Below are positions 21,001 through 38,811 of a DNA stretch of 64,000 nucleotides, one piece after another (within the stretch, counting starts at the first letter, position 1; every line of letters begins with the position of its first letter). Source of the stretch: Chlamydoabsidia padenii (lineage: Eukaryota > Mucoromycota > Mucoromycetes > Mucorales > Cunninghamellaceae); contig JAIWND010000001.1 in assembly GCA_025330725.1 (NCBI GenBank), forward strand, positions 620,001 through 684,000. The letters run 5' to 3'. The translations under genes were made by a program, and so were the position numbers. Under the pieces are notes generated by a model. The model was not told the origin of the DNA. It was given only the letters and a program-made list of their open reading frames with translations, and did no database searches.

Positions 21001-21417
21001 TGTATTATTGAGAAGCTTGCTGAAACTGAGGGGAAAAAAAAAGATATTTGAAAAAAAGAGTGTTTTCATTATAATAAAATACATAATGAGGAGCCAGACA
21101 AAAATGTAGAACAATCCCTACAGAGATATAATATAACCATGGTAAAGAGTAACGATTAACAGATCAGGTAGTATTTGGATACTGCGCAAAAGAATATCCC
21201 AATGCCGTGTGTGTATGAATCTGCATGAAAAGCGGATGTTGAAATTTGAAATGGCTGCTTCACCAAAGACATACCATAAAACTTTTATATGCATCCTTTG
21301 ATCCTCTTTCAAAACGAACAAGGATTGCTTATTGTAATATGTTCATATAAAGGCATTGTGAGCGGACATTCGGTGATTATAGATTTGTAAGCGCTGGGGA
21401 TCACCGAAAGGCCGGAT

Positions 21418-21428
21418 CGGGATTTGAA
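21418..21428 (+). promoter_or_regulatory. CGGGATTTGAA motif upstream of the ABCC gene
   Basis: TCGGGATTTGAACC, 66 bp upstream of the ATG at 21494. It also resembles a reversed tRNA T arm, but no tRNA fold surrounds it. Confidence 0.5.
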
Positions 21429-21493
21429 CCAAGATAATTTAATATGGCGCGCAATCTTTTTCCTGCCCCTTTCTCTTCTATCTTTAATTCTTT

Positions 21494-27317
<5,824 letters not shown>

Positions 27318-28184
27318 TAGTAGTAGAAATAGATTATGTAGTTAATTAACGCCTTACAATAAAAGTCAAACGTGTTTATAATTGATGACAATGTATGTAA
27401 AGTATTGATATACTTTGAAAAACAAGAAGCAGTGGGTGCATCTAGTGTCGTTGATAGGGATCATGAACGATGATCAACAAAACATGCCAATTTACCATTT
27501 AAGTATGTGCTCCGGCTATAAGTGAAACATATCCAATAAAAATTAACATATCGGCATGAATTAGGATTGTGATCAACAGTGGAACGGGTGAAATGTCAAT
27601 GCTCGATGATACAAAACGTAGCACTTTCCCCCTTCGTGCTTCATTGAGTACCTTTCACTGCACCTGACATCAGCATGAAGATGAGGAAAACTAGGATGGG
27701 TAGTAGTAGGGGTCGGAGGAGATCTCGGCCGAGAAATGTTCTCAGGATGATCCAAATATATCCGCATTTGGTAAGGATCGAAGGAGAATATAAGAAAAAA
27801 TGTAAAAATAGATATGTGGTATTTGGAAGAGAAAGAGAGAGAGGGGGGGTGAACAGAGAAAAAGTGTCATGTTTCATTTCAGTAGCAAACGCTTTATTCG
27901 TAGCGTCAGACTGCATGAGAAAGTGCCTTGCTAAAGAGTGTTTATAGTGGCGTTCTTTTGTACGACTTATCAGTGTGATGTGATTCGTTTCCTTTCTCTC
28001 ACTCACTCATTTGATGCCATGTCTTATCACTTGAGACATCTCGATGATATATGTGAAAAAAAGTGGAACGCTTTATTGATTGTGATCACTGTTTGTGAAT
28101 GAGAGCACTGCAGTAGAGGGCATATGACCATCAGTTAAAAGTGATACATTTGACTTAAAGTTCAGTCTAAGTTTCCTTCGGGAT

Positions 28185-28197
28185 CGGGATATGAAAT
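28185..28197 (+). promoter_or_regulatory. CGGGATATGAAAT motif copy with partial palindrome
   Basis: CGGGATATGAAATTCCGG, about 610 bp upstream of the next gene; the flanks make it near-palindromic (CGG...CCG). Confidence 0.35.
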
Positions 28198-28425
28198 TCC
28201 GGAAGGGGGTAGATGTTGACTTTAGTGACACAGACGAGCCAAGAGTTTAAAAAAAAAAAAAGCCAAAGAAAACGGATGGGTATGGTCTGCCCTCTTTGCA
28301 ACTTGTATTATTTACCTAGTAATGATCATCTAAATAAATCATGTTAGAAAAAGTAAGCCAATTGGATGCATTCGTTTATGTTTTGTACGTGTGTAAAGAA
28401 GATGAGGAAAAAGTTCATTGGAGAA

Positions 28426-28437
28426 TTTGAAATCCCG
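28426..28437 (-). promoter_or_regulatory. Motif copy upstream of the zinc-finger gene
   Basis: TTTGAAATCCCG followed by CC, 360 bp upstream of the ATG at 28797. The long 5' leader that this would imply is plausible for a regulator gene. Confidence 0.4.
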
Positions 28438-28559
28438 CCAACCGAAAAAAAGGGCTTCGAAAAGTTTTATCTTCTGGCTCCGTACAAATTTATTCTGGTG
28501 TATCTCTTTCACTTCTTTTACACCTTACTTTTTATTCTTATACTTTTTTTTTTATACCA

Positions 28560-28595
<36 letters not shown>

Positions 28596-28796
28596 CTATT
28601 TATTTGGGGTCCTTCTCTATTAACTGCCGTGGTTATACCTTCAGAAAGAAAAAAAAAAAAGTAAGTCAAGGTGTAATGAATGACAATAATGACTGATGCT
28701 CAACACGCTACTCTTTTTTTTATTTTTATAGTTTATACCTTTTATACCTTCGTTTTATTCCAACAACATCTACACTTTGACAAGCAACCTTCCAAC

Positions 28797-30879
28797 ATGG
28801 ATTACTCGAATAAAGAAAATGACATTATGACTGATATCACGGGCGGTGCTTCACATCAACTACTTACACCCATGGTACAAGACGAATATAATTTACCTGA
28901 CTATGTAAGTAACCTAGCTGTATATATTAATATTAAAAGGTTGAACTAAATTAATATGGTTTTTATTTTAACAAGGGATCTATGATGGGAGCTTCTTATT
29001 TTGGTGCCGAACCAATGGATTTGCAATCTACCTTTGGATCGTTGACATTGTTTCCCACCAATAGTATGGAAATGCCTCAGCATCAACAAGGTTTGTCTCG
29101 ACAACAGTTTCAACAAACTACCACCACCAATCATTTTATTCCGACAAACAACACTATGCATGTCTCATCGGTGCCTATCGTCAAAAGTCAAGCTTCCTTG
29201 TTGAAAAATGATGATAATGATGATGACTTGTGGTCTCCTCCTGCGAACTATCACCATGTGCCTCCTACTCCTCTACCAACTGACTTTATTCAATCTTGGA
29301 CTTCCAGTAACAACAATGAGTATTTTACTACAACAGGACAGCAATATCAAGATTCAAACCCAAGCTATCAAGATATGATGTGTACCGATATATGTCTCAC
29401 ACCTCCAGCTCCTACTTCGTCTGTACACCATTACACTCCTATGATGTTACAACACGGTGATGATAATATTAGGCCACCAATAACAACAACATATACCAAG
29501 AAGGCAAATGGTTCTCGGCGCTCTTTACCTCGTCGTCACACTGTCTCTACTGTTTATAATGCACCTGATTATATGAACAACAATACAATCACTCTTCAGC
29601 AGCAGCAACAACAGCAGCAACAGCAACAGCAGCAACAACAGCAACAGCAACACCATTATCACCATGATGTCAATCAACAAGCCAAGATGCGCAAGATGTT
29701 AAAAGCTAGACGTCACCGGTCTCTTGGTCGAATGGAGGTACCCAGTCATTATCTTACCAAGCTTGATACTGCTCCTTATCACAAAGTATCACCAGCATCT
29801 TCATCTTGTGGTGCTTCTCGTTGTACCAGCCCTCTATCCGCTGAATGTTTATCCAATGAACAGCTTTTGGATGGAATGATGATAAATATGGACACTCAAA
29901 CTCCGCCAACATTGATGAACAGTAACAATCCACCACATTACTCCAGCTTGTCTAATGGATGCAACTCTGATATGCCGTCTACTTATACATCTTTTTTGGC
30001 TCAACCTATCTATCAAAACTCTCCACCATCATCTCTGACCACTACTTCTTTATCACCACCACCATCAACAGTAACAGTTACACCAGAGCCAAGACACACC
30101 CTTCGTCATCACCACAGTCATCACCAATTGTTTGAAGATAACTTTTACTCAATGGCCTCAGTAAATCATCCAATGTCAAGCCACACTGCGCCTTCCTCTC
30201 CAGTAATGATGCCAATGATAAACGATGAATCTGACCTGGATGATCTTGGACGACATGGTATACATCAAGACGACGATGGTCCTCATATTTGTCAATGGGG
30301 TGATTGCCGCTTGGAATTCCAACTATTGGACCACTTGATTGACCATACTAAATCTTTACATATTGGCAGTGGCAAGGTAAACAATCAGCTCTCATGTATC
30401 AATATAAAACTAAACGCACTAAAACTTTTATGCTTTTTTATTTTTATTTTTTTTAAATACCTTGTAGCCCTTGTACTATTGTAGATGGAAGGATTGTGCA
30501 AGAGGGGACAAACCTTTTACCAAGCGACATAAAATGCACAATCACCTTAGAACGCATACTGGAGAACGACCTTTTATTTGTATGGAAGATGGTAAGATTG
30601 ACTGAAACTAAAAGGGATGGACCTTATATATGTTTACATTTTTACCAACTGATCTTTTCATATCATTTAGGCTGTGGTAAACGATTCTCGCGACCTGATT
30701 CACTGACGACACATAGCAAAATCCATACAAACATTCGACCTCACGTTTGTCAGCATGAAAACTGTGATAAGGCTTACTATCATCTTCGGTCATTGCGGAA
30801 ACATGAAAAGTCTCACGAAATACCACCACCTTTGCCAACACCTACCATACTGGATCAACATCTCACCCTATCGGATTAA
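28797..30879 (+). CDS. C2H2 zinc-finger transcription factor with GLI/ZIC-like finger array
   Basis: Seen: four exons: 28797-28903 (MDYSNKENDIMTD...), about 28977-30375, about 30467-30590 and about 30671-30879. The long second exon is disordered, rich in Q, N, S, P and H, with a polyQ of about 19 residues (29597-29651) and a basic patch (SRRSLPRRHTVSTVY). The C-terminus has four fingers: a divergent CQWGDC...H...H, then YYCRWKDC...H...H, FICMEDGCGKRFSRPDSL...H...H and HVCQHENCDKAYYHLRSL...H...H, linked by HTGERP-type linkers. Known: a C-x4-5-C spacing with a divergent first finger is typical of GLI/ZIC/GLIS-type arrays and related fungal regulators. Inference: a nuclear sequence-specific regulator; its targets cannot be read from sequence. 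An in-frame upstream start at 28680 is hydrophobic and not preferred. Confidence 0.85.
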
Positions 30880-30993
30880 CAAGATTAGATGATTACCCCT
30901 CCACCACTTACATATATAACCCCAGCTTTTACTTTATATACTTTACATATGCACTTGTATCAAGATACCCACCCACTTCTCTTCTCCCTCCCC

Positions 30994-31027
<34 letters not shown>

Positions 31028-31107
31028 TTTATATAAAAAATGTGATTTTTTTATTTTTTAATTTGACGCATCTTCTTTTGTTATTACTTTCTCAATCTTT
31101 CCCAAAA

Positions 31108-31878
31108 ATGCCCAAAACACCACCTTTACTCCTTCCATCCAACCCTTCATTCCAATACACTTCTCATGATACTCTGCAATCTTTGATGCTCGACTATTCA
31201 CCACAGGATAGTCTCTCAGCTAGATCACACCACCTCTCTTCAGTAGCAGAAGAACATGACGAAGAAGATCAAGATAACAATTTGGAATTCTACTCTTACC
31301 AAACCTCTTCTCAACAGCAGTCTCCTGAATCACCATCCATCAATCGCTACCAACATGACACCATCCATACCACTATTGGAAACTATCAATTTGCCAACGA
31401 TATGCGACCTTTGACAAGCATTGCTCATCCTTTGGACTCTTCTCAACCTCTTCCTGGAAAACGGTAATGTGATGAAATGCGGATTTTGAAATGTGGGATT
31501 TGACTTTTTTTTTTTTTTTTTTTTTCTTTTTTTTCTGAGGTGATTTAGACAGCATGAAGAAGAAGAAGAAGAAGAAGGCGATGCTTACAACTTGGATTAT
31601 GTCTATCAAGAACTGATTCTTCGCCATGGGTATATCAAGGATGCATTAGAAACACAAATCACTCATCTTGGGTAAGTATACATTCATTGGCTTGATAACA
31701 TAACATATACTCATCTTTATTCTTTTTTAGACAAGCGGAGATGGATACACGATCGGCGGTGGAAGAATTACTCTCTTACGAAACGGCGATGGAGTCCCAG
31801 TATCATGCGGTGCATCAACGATGGTTACAAATCCAAACACACAGTCAAAATATCTTTGATTCTATCAACAATCATTAG
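31108..31878 (+). CDS. Hypothetical acidic protein, unrecognised
   Basis: Seen: three exons: 31108-31464, about 31550-31672 and about 31731-31878. Joined, they give MPKTPPLLLPSNPSFQ..., a serine-rich stretch, an E-rich run (EEEEEEEGD) and a helical C-terminus (YQELILRHGYIKDALETQ, VEELLSYETAMESQYHAVHQRW). The stop is TAG at 31876-31878. No domain was recognised and no signal or membrane segment is visible. It starts only about 230 bp after the zinc-finger gene on the same strand, with TATATA and T-rich sequence between. The intron at about 31466-31549 has a T-run. The C-terminal helices may form a coiled coil. Confidence 0.6.
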
Positions 31879-32117
31879 GTTAGTCTTTTTATTTTTATTT
31901 TTTATAGTAGTATAGTTTGCAATCCTGATTTGATATGTATACGTGGAACTTTCCATATGCGGAACCCCCGTCATGCTGATGATGGGTTGCGTAAGTGGTT
32001 TTAACCCCAATTTAACACCCAGATGTCAAATTAAACAATTTATAAAAAGAATCTCAAACCTTTTTTATTTTTTGATGTCTTTACTTTTTATAAACCCCCA
32101 ATCTAGTTACAGTGACA

Positions 32118-32746
32118 ATGCCTTCTATAACCGTCCCTTCTGAATATGGCTATGTAATGACTCTGATCATGTTATGATGATATACTAACTTTTTCGTTTC
32201 TTTTGGTATTCTATTGATAGGTCCTTGCTACAACAGTGGCCACTACCGTCTATTTGATGTTTTTGACAATCTCGGTTGGAAAAGCTCGAACCAAGGCCAA
32301 GGTACCTTACCCTTATGGTAAGTATATCATATATCCCCTCCTTTAAAAAAGGGTGCTAAACTAACTCTTCATTCTATGTAGCTTATGCCGAAAAAGCCGA
32401 AGCCGAAAAGGATCCACTCAAGAATATTTTCAACTGTACCCAACGAGCTCATCAGGTAAGTAGTATTACAGAATCAACGATCGAGATCCTTACCTCCTTT
32501 TTTTTTTGTTATCAGAATACTTTGGAATTCTGGCCCATTGTCACATCCACTTCCTTGATCGCCGGGTTATCTCATCCTACTTTGGCCGCTTGTGCTCATG
32601 CTTGGTGGTTACTCGGCAGAATCGTCTATGTACGAGGTTATGTCACTGGAAAACCACAAAACAGACTCTACGGTGTTGCAGGTCAGCTTGGTATTCTTCC
32701 TTTGTTATTTGTCTCTATCTCTTCTGTTTATCATTTGATCAAATAA
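32118..32746 (+). CDS. Microsomal glutathione S-transferase 3 (MAPEG family)
   Basis: Seen: ATG 32118 (MPSITVPSEYGY), then introns at 32152-32220, about 32318-32381 and about 32456-32515, to TAA 32744-32746. The product of about 147 aa has four hydrophobic segments and the MGST3 hallmarks SEYGYVLATT, GKARTKAKVPYPYAYA, FNCTQRAHQNTLEFWP and the later GYVTGKP. Known: MGST3-type MAPEG proteins are trimeric ER or outer-mitochondrial membrane enzymes that conjugate glutathione or reduce lipid hydroperoxides. The FNCxQRAHQNTLE motif is the glutathione-binding signature. No promoter motif of the CGG-TTTGAAA type was found upstream. The ABCC transporter at 21.5 kb is of a type that exports glutathione conjugates, but the genes are too far apart to imply co-regulation. 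Confidence 0.92.
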
Positions 32747-33709
32747 AGATCTTTTTGAACTACTATTCTTTATTCTGGGGTCACTTTTGGATTTTCAAAT
32801 ACCGCTTGCATGAATCTGTACTTGTGATTGGATTTTTAAAAAAAAAATGACTTTTTATTTATACAGTTAATACAAGATATTACATACTATGGTTAGATAA
32901 GCTATACTGGGGATGTGTGTTTAGTAATAACTATAGACCAAAGTGTGTGGGTGGGGGAAAATGGACAGTGTATCGGGTTGCGCAGTCTTGCCAATTGGAA
33001 AAGGTGAGTGGGAATCCGTCAACTTGCTTTGTTTTGGATGACATGACTACATCGTTTTGTGTTTGTTTGTAATGCTGAATGATAGTCTGTTGCATTTATT
33101 CCATAAGATCGAGGGTGGGTATCTAAAACAAAGGGAAAATCAACACAGAGTAATGTGGTTAGTGATATCATCCTTTTTTTTTTTATATTTTTATCTACTT
33201 CAGTCTTGTGATGATTAGCCCCGTTGACACCACCTGATCCTTGAATAATAAAAGTCAAATACCAGTCGCCTAGGTTTTGCCTTGTGAAGATGAAGATACA
33301 AAAGGAGATCAACCATATCCATCGTACATCGTGGTCGTCGTAGAGTATGTAGACACTATCATAAAGTCGCCTGTAGTATGATTGATCTCTTCAGGTTACC
33401 ACCTAAAAAAAAAAAAAAAGAAAAGGTTAATGATATACGGATTGAGGGAAAATGACGAAAGGACTAAGTTACCTTTACTTGAGAAAGTATGTCAATTGAG
33501 GATAAAAAGAAAAGAAAAGGGGAAGAATAAGCACTGTCGATTTTTAATGAGCTGTGGGGAAAAACTCCGCTGGCGCCTCAACGTCACTTGAGCGACCATG
33601 AAAAACAAAAACAAAAACAAAAAAATCCATTCTTTTCACCGCTTTAAATCTTTCTTTACTCCCCACTCTTCAACTTGCTCATTCCTTCAAAAACGACTGT
33701 TTGGTAATC
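32747..33709. other. Intergenic region with a possible small minus-strand gene
   Basis: On the minus strand there are protein-like segments: about 33390-33230 (containing LYDSVYILYDD and GDWYLTFIIQ) and about 33122-33020 (THPRSYGINATDYHSALQ). An intron-like boundary lies between them (branch-like CTAAC, then TTTGTTTTAG) and AATAAA near 32855. A second possible reading is a 54-codon frame at 33095-32931. No start codon, consistent frame or family could be fixed, so no CDS is called. Confidence 0.3.
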
Positions 33710-34319
33710 ATGGTATGAAATAAACAGGCTTGGTATACTACGAGGATACCATCGACTAAATAACAACAACAACATTTAATAATCACTAATACTAACTAAC
33801 CTTGATTTATATAACTTGTATTCTATTTTATAGCCTGTCCCTTTTGAAGCTCTTCTCCCCTTTGGCATCATCACTGGTTTTTTTGTGGCTACAGCCAGTG
33901 GATTAAGAGCCGTCAAGTACTACGCCAACGATAAACATGTAAGGGACCATTAACAGACCACAATTGTAGACTAACACACTCTTTAGCCTCACAGATTCGG
34001 TTTGGATAACTGGGATTTGCAAATGATGCAACGTGATAAGCGCTTAACTGGATCTCTTCGTGGTCAATCGGTATGTACAACAACAATATAATATCTCGGA
34101 TACTATGAATTATAATAAAGGGAAAAGTGATACTAATCTTCTTCTTTATGTATCGACACAAGACTAACCCAACGGCACCATCGGAATTCGCCACTAACAG
34201 GTACGATAATATGAAACGATCCTCCACATATTTACAATAGACTAATCTCTCTCTCTCTCTTTGTATTATGTATTATTAGTATCTGGTATTTGGAAACACC
34301 AAGAGATAAAGGACAATAG
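33710..34319 (+). CDS. NADH:ubiquinone oxidoreductase small subunit, NDUFA1 (MWFE)-like
   Basis: Seen: five small exons: 33710-33712 (the ATG alone), 33834-33938, 33987-34070, 34163-34200 and 34280-34319. The protein of about 90 aa reads M-PVPFEALLPFGIITGFFVATASG, one membrane span, then NWDLQMMQRDKRLTGSLRGQ, PTAPSEFATN and a TAG at 34317-34319. The single N-terminal membrane helix followed by RDxRLTGxxRxQ and NPTAP matches the fungal NDUFA1-type accessory subunit of complex I (about 9.5 kDa). Known: it sits at the membrane-arm/peripheral-arm junction in the mitochondrial inner membrane and is needed for assembly. The start codon stands on its own exon, directly followed by GTATGA, as in RPL3. 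Presence of a complex I subunit excludes Saccharomyces-type yeasts. Confidence 0.85.
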
Positions 34320-34717
34320 ATTTACCACCCTACTAAACCCATCATCATCGTTCTCTCCATCTCTCTCTACACCACCTCTTCCCTCCCCCACATAGTATTG
34401 TTAGTATGTAGTTATTTATTAAAAGCATTGAATAATAAAATACGGATCTGTTTATTACTATATACATATATATATATTATGCTGTTTATTGTTGTACTGT
34501 GTATATCAAATGATCGTCTTCTTCTACTTGTTTTCCTTGATAGTATCATCATCATTAGTGTGACACCATGTTATGCTTCATATTGGTGGTTAGTCGGCGT
34601 TTAAATGTTGCACGAACTCAAATATCAGATTTTTTTCCCCAATTCGTTTTATCTTCCCTCTTCTTTTCTGTAAACCTTTTTTTTTTTTTTTTTTTTTTTT
34701 AAATTGATATATCAGTA
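34320..34717. other. Intergenic region
   Basis: CT and TA simple repeats, a T-run at about 34678-34700 and a motif copy at 34595-34606. No gene seen. Confidence 0.5.
34595..34606 (+). promoter_or_regulatory. CGGCGTTTAAAT motif upstream of the SulP gene
   Basis: TCGGCGTTTAAAT, about 110 bp upstream of ATG 34718. The same variant lies at 48630-48641. Confidence 0.45.
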
Positions 34718-37477
34718 ATGTCGTTGCCCTCCAATGCAAAGACAACAACCAATGGTGAAAGTAAGTAGTAATAGTAGTAATAGTGATATCATTAAAAACT
34801 ACTGACCGTTAACCTCGTTTATTTGACACTACTTAGATTCTAAATCCAGTAATGGTAGTGATAAAGAAGACGATGTCTACATACCAACAATTCATATATC
34901 AGAAAGCCAAGCACTCTTAGGTTTGGACCAACCTGCAAGATACATGGCTGCCTCACCAAGTAAGTTACCTCTACATTATGCATATACATTCATACTAACC
35001 CTCTTCTCTCTCCATTAGTTCCTTCTGCTCAACTCAACTATGATCCGGCACCTAGGGACAAATGGACTCTTTTGAAGGTACGATCCAAATACTACCTTCC
35101 TATTCTCCAATGGCTTCCTCTATATGATCCTCAATTGTTTGTGGGTGATCTATTTGCTGGTCTCACTTTGTCCTGTCTACTGATTCCTCAAGCTTTGTCT
35201 TTTGCTACTGCGTTATGTAAACTGGAAGCAATTCATGGTCTTTATGCTATCGCCTTTCCTGCTATCACTTATGCCATATTTGGAATGTCTAGGTAATCTC
35301 TCTCTCTTTCTCTCTTAAACATGTATTGACTTTTCTTTTCTTTTTTTATTTGTTACTTAGGCAAATGTCAGTTGGACCCGAAGCAACATTATCTCTACTG
35401 GTGGGCTCATCTATTGCTGCACAAGGACATAAATCTGTTGATGGCAACAACGTGGATCCTTTAGCTTGGGCATGCCTGATGACACTCTTTGTTGGTATAT
35501 TCACCTTCTTACTGGGTATCTTTCGACTGGGATTCTTGGATAGTTTGATGAGTCGTGCTCTTTTACGTGGCTTCATCACAGGCGTGGCTTTAGTGGTGCT
35601 CTTACAACAAACGATCATTTTACTGGGTTTGGTGGCACTCAGTGAAAAGGCAGGAATCACCGAAGCATCATCCACGGTCGCACGGTTTTTCTTCTTGGTC
35701 AAGCATATTCATTCCAGTCATCCTCTCTCGTCAGTCGTTTCTTGTATCTCGGTGTCGGTGCTCTTGGTTTGTCGTGTACTCAAATCCAAAATCAACATTC
35801 GATGGGTACTCCTCTTACCTGAAGTCTTGGTGGTGGTGGTGATCTCTATCTTGCTGACGTACTTTTGTGATTGGGAACATCAAGGCTTGGATATACTTGG
35901 AACAATTGAAGGTGCGGGCATCATTCCATTGCCATCCCTCCCTGCTTTTCCTACCAATCATCATATGAAGGATCTTTTGGTGACGGCGGCTATGATTGCT
36001 ATTATTGGGTTTGTGGAATCGGTGGTTATTGCTAAAACATTCTCAAGTCGCCATAATTACTCTGTCAGTGCTAATCGGGAACTGGTTGCTCTTGGTGTCG
36101 CAAATATGGTGTCAGGTAACAAAATGAAAATGAAATATAAAAAAAAAAAAAGTAAAAGGATCTTTAATGCATGAATCATCTTTCCCTTTTTAGGTCTAAT
36201 GCAAGGAATCCCTGCCTTTGGTTCGGTAAGGGAGAAAAAAAAGGGGGGGATTCGAGGGGGGGAGGATGAATATTGTGAAACAAAAGGGAATGGCTTTTTT
36301 TGTCAACAAAAGCTTAAATGACAATGCTTTTGTCTGATGCACTCCTAATTAATTCTCTTCTCAAATTCCTCATGTAGGTCGCGCGAAGCAAAATAAATGA
36401 TCGCGCTGGTGCACGAACACAAATGGCCAGTTTGATGACAGGAGTTATCACGTTGGTTGCCATCTTTTTCTTATTACCCTACTTTTATTATCTTCCCAAG
36501 GCTGTTTTATCCTCTATCATCTTTGTTGCTGTCCTATCTCTTTTGACCGAATTACCTGAAGATCTACACTTTATTTTCAAGGTACATGCTTGGCGGGATT
36601 TGGCTCTCTTGTTGGCGACCTTTTTGGCGACTGTTGTGATCTCTTTGGAATTTGGTACCTTACTGGCTGTCACTCTATCATTGCTCCTTACAATCAAAGA
36701 AACAAGTTATCCACGGATCTCTATCATGGTAAGGGGAATAGAGGGGTGTGTATGTATGTGTATGCTTGCATGGAAGTAATTCAACTCCATTAAGGAGAGG
36801 AATGGGTAAAATAGGATATGTATCAGTGGTGTTAGGTATGTAGGTAGATGTGTTGTGAATCTACTCTCTCGTGGACAAGGGACAAATGGATAGGGTCTCA
36901 TCTTACACTTTTATTTTTGAAACAGGGTCGTGTAAAAGGTAATCACCAAAAATTCAGGCCTATTCAAGATGGACCCGACGAAATCGAACACATGGAAGAT
37001 GTATTGATCATTCGTGTCGAAGAGCCCTTATTCTTTGCCAACACTGGACAACTAAAAGACCGCTTGCGACGATTAGAACAATTTGGTGACATGGCTACTC
37101 ATCCTTCCGAAAGTCCCCGTCTAGGTGATTCTCGTTATATTATCTTTGATGTCAACCATATGCCCTACATTGATGCCAGGTAAACCACAAAAAAAAAAAA
37201 AAAAAAAAAAAAAGGAGGGGAAGGGGATGGAACATACTCATCCTCATTGTTTTGTAGTGCGGTCCACATCTTGTATGAAATAGTAGAATCATATCATCAA
37301 CGTCGAATTCAAGTCTATTTTGTGCGTCTCAGGGAACGACCTTTGGAAATGTTTGAACGATCGGGGATCTTGGATTTGATCGGTGAAGACCATCGATTGC
37401 GAAAGGTATCTGACGCTATTGAAGCAGTGGAACGGGATATGACCAAACAAAATGCGGTGATAGTAGTAGAACAATAG
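34718..37477 (+). CDS. SulP-family sulfate / anion transporter with STAS domain
   Basis: Seen: ATG 34718 (MSLPSNAKTTTNGE) and about eight exons to TAG at 37475-37477. After a short acidic N-terminus come WLPLYDPQLFVGDLFAGLTLSCLLIPQALSFA (the SulP entry helix) and many membrane helices across 35.1-36.7 kb, with SVGPEATLSLLVGS, VVIAKTFSSRHNYSVSANRELVALGVANMVSG and the GIPAFGSVARSKINDRAGARTQMAS segment. A cytosolic STAS domain follows (VLIIRVEEPLFFANTGQLKDRL, YIIFDVNHMPYIDASAVHIL, then RLRERPLEMFERSGI). All hallmark motifs are intact. Known: fungal SulP proteins are plasma-membrane sulfate:proton symporters or vacuolar anion carriers. The substrate cannot be fixed from sequence. A CGGCGTTTAAAT motif copy lies about 110 bp upstream. 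Confidence 0.92.
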
Positions 37478-38604
37478 TAGTTAATAGTAGTCACTAGTTA
37501 TTCCCTTTTACATTTATACAATATACACATACATATCCATTTTCCTATTTAATAAAATTGAACCCTGTATTTACTCATCTAATAGTGAATTTTTTTTTTT
37601 TTGTGCTGGAATGTCTATAATAGATTTAAAATTGGGATGATGGGAACATATCATCATAGTGTACGACCATCTGAGATTACAAGTATACCCATTTCTAGAG
37701 AATTCGGTGATAGACCATATAAGGGAGGTGCGTGTGTCACTTTTATTCACCATTGAAAGGAGACAATGGCTCAATTGCATAAAATCACAATAAATAGTTC
37801 AGATAGAAGAAGAAAGTTATATTATTACGTACAAGTCAGAAGAAAAGGGTGCAATAAGAAATAAGGTTGCGAACCTCCTCCTTCCCTTCCCTTGTTCTCC
37901 TATTTCCACATTGCGATTCTGGCAAAAAAAAGCATGGGAATAACTCCTTTTATGCTATGAAAATGTACACACCATTTCATAAGTGTGATTACCAAACAAA
38001 TACAATCCATGTCTCCCGTACCCTTTATATTTATTTCTGGTTCTTACCCGGACCTTTTGTGGGTAACAATGCATAAATAATACTTTCAATCGCCGCTTGA
38101 AACACCAATGTGAAAGAACATATTAATATGTCTTCGTATCCCCCCTGAGTACATGATTAAAACCAATAAAAACCATAAATACCACTTTATATTCTCTTTT
38201 CTTGTTTGTCTACTCTTTTTTATCTTTTTTGTATTACTTGTGTTTAAAGGAAACTACCTGAAAGAAAACAGAAAAAAGAAAGAACAAGAAAAAGGGACTA
38301 AAAGAAGAAAAAGATCAACCTTCATTGTTTGCTGATCATCCGTACTCCTGCTTCTCTTAATTTTTTCTTCTTCCGCCGTATGAGTAAGGGTTCAAGAAGG
38401 TTGATTGTTTTTGCTGATCTTTTTTTTTTTTTTTTTTTTTTTTTTGATAGGATTTCTTCGTCTGTCCTATTTTGTACGCGCACCAAATTGAAATCCCGAC
38501 CTGTCAAAAAAAAAAAAAGAACAATCTCGTCTTGTAACCTGCCTCTTATTATCACTAACGTGGTCATCCTACACCTCCTCCTTTCTTTCCTCTTGTTACC
38601 ATTG
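37478..38604. other. Intergenic region
   Basis: AATAAA near 37551 fits the SulP 3' end. An A/T-rich stretch and a T-run at about 38420-38445 follow. A 60-residue frame at 38153 is low-complexity and not called. A motif copy lies at 38488-38498. Confidence 0.45.
38488..38498 (-). promoter_or_regulatory. Motif copy upstream of the small ORF at 38605
   Basis: TTGAAATCCCG followed by ACC, 107 bp upstream of the ATG. Confidence 0.4.
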
Positions 38605-38811
38605 ATGAACAAGGATAAAATATTAAACTTCCGACGGCCTAGACCTCAAAATCCCAAACCACGTCCTTATCCGGATTCGCCTCCACCGATTTCAAATAGT
38701 TCAAATTCATCTGTTGAGAACACAAGTGGATCAAATCAAGAAGAGGTAGATTCCCCGATTTCTAGAAAAGTCAAGTGGTTCTTCTGTTTACCCTTCTCAG
38801 GGTCTCGTTAA
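38605..38811 (+). CDS. Possible small protein, 68 aa, unrecognised
   Basis: Seen: ATG 38605 opens MNKDKILNFRRPRPQNPK, a basic proline-rich start, then a serine/asparagine stretch and the end KVKWFFCLPFSGSR. No intron is needed. Support is indirect: it lies at a usual distance from a CGGGATTTCAA motif copy, its composition differs from the simple-sequence frames around it, and AATAAA sequences follow near 39023. The frame extends upstream to 38329 only through polyphenylalanine encoded by a T-run, so ATG 38605 is preferred. The C-terminal cysteine with aromatic residues could be a membrane or lipid anchor, which is a guess. It may also be part of a longer non-coding transcript. Confidence 0.4.
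   Translation: MNKDKILNFRRPRPQNPKPRPYPDSPPPISNSSNSSVENTSGSNQEEVDSPISRKVKWFFCLPFSGSR

Larger units (their letters stand above)
27318..28796. other. Intergenic region, about 1.5 kb
   Basis: Holds two motif copies (28185-28197 and 28426-28437), a CT/TA simple repeat at about 28560-28600 and no supportable gene. Frames at 27573-28006 on both strands have no domain or splice evidence. Confidence 0.5.

Noticed and set aside
21400..21440. tRNA-like T arm (reverse of GGTTCAAATCCCGA) upstream of the ABCC gene
   Set aside because: No acceptor, D or anticodon arm can be folded around it; it is a copy of the dispersed motif.
38153..38335. 60-residue hydrophobic frame
   Set aside because: Low-complexity K/F/L from A/T-rich DNA, with no conserved feature.
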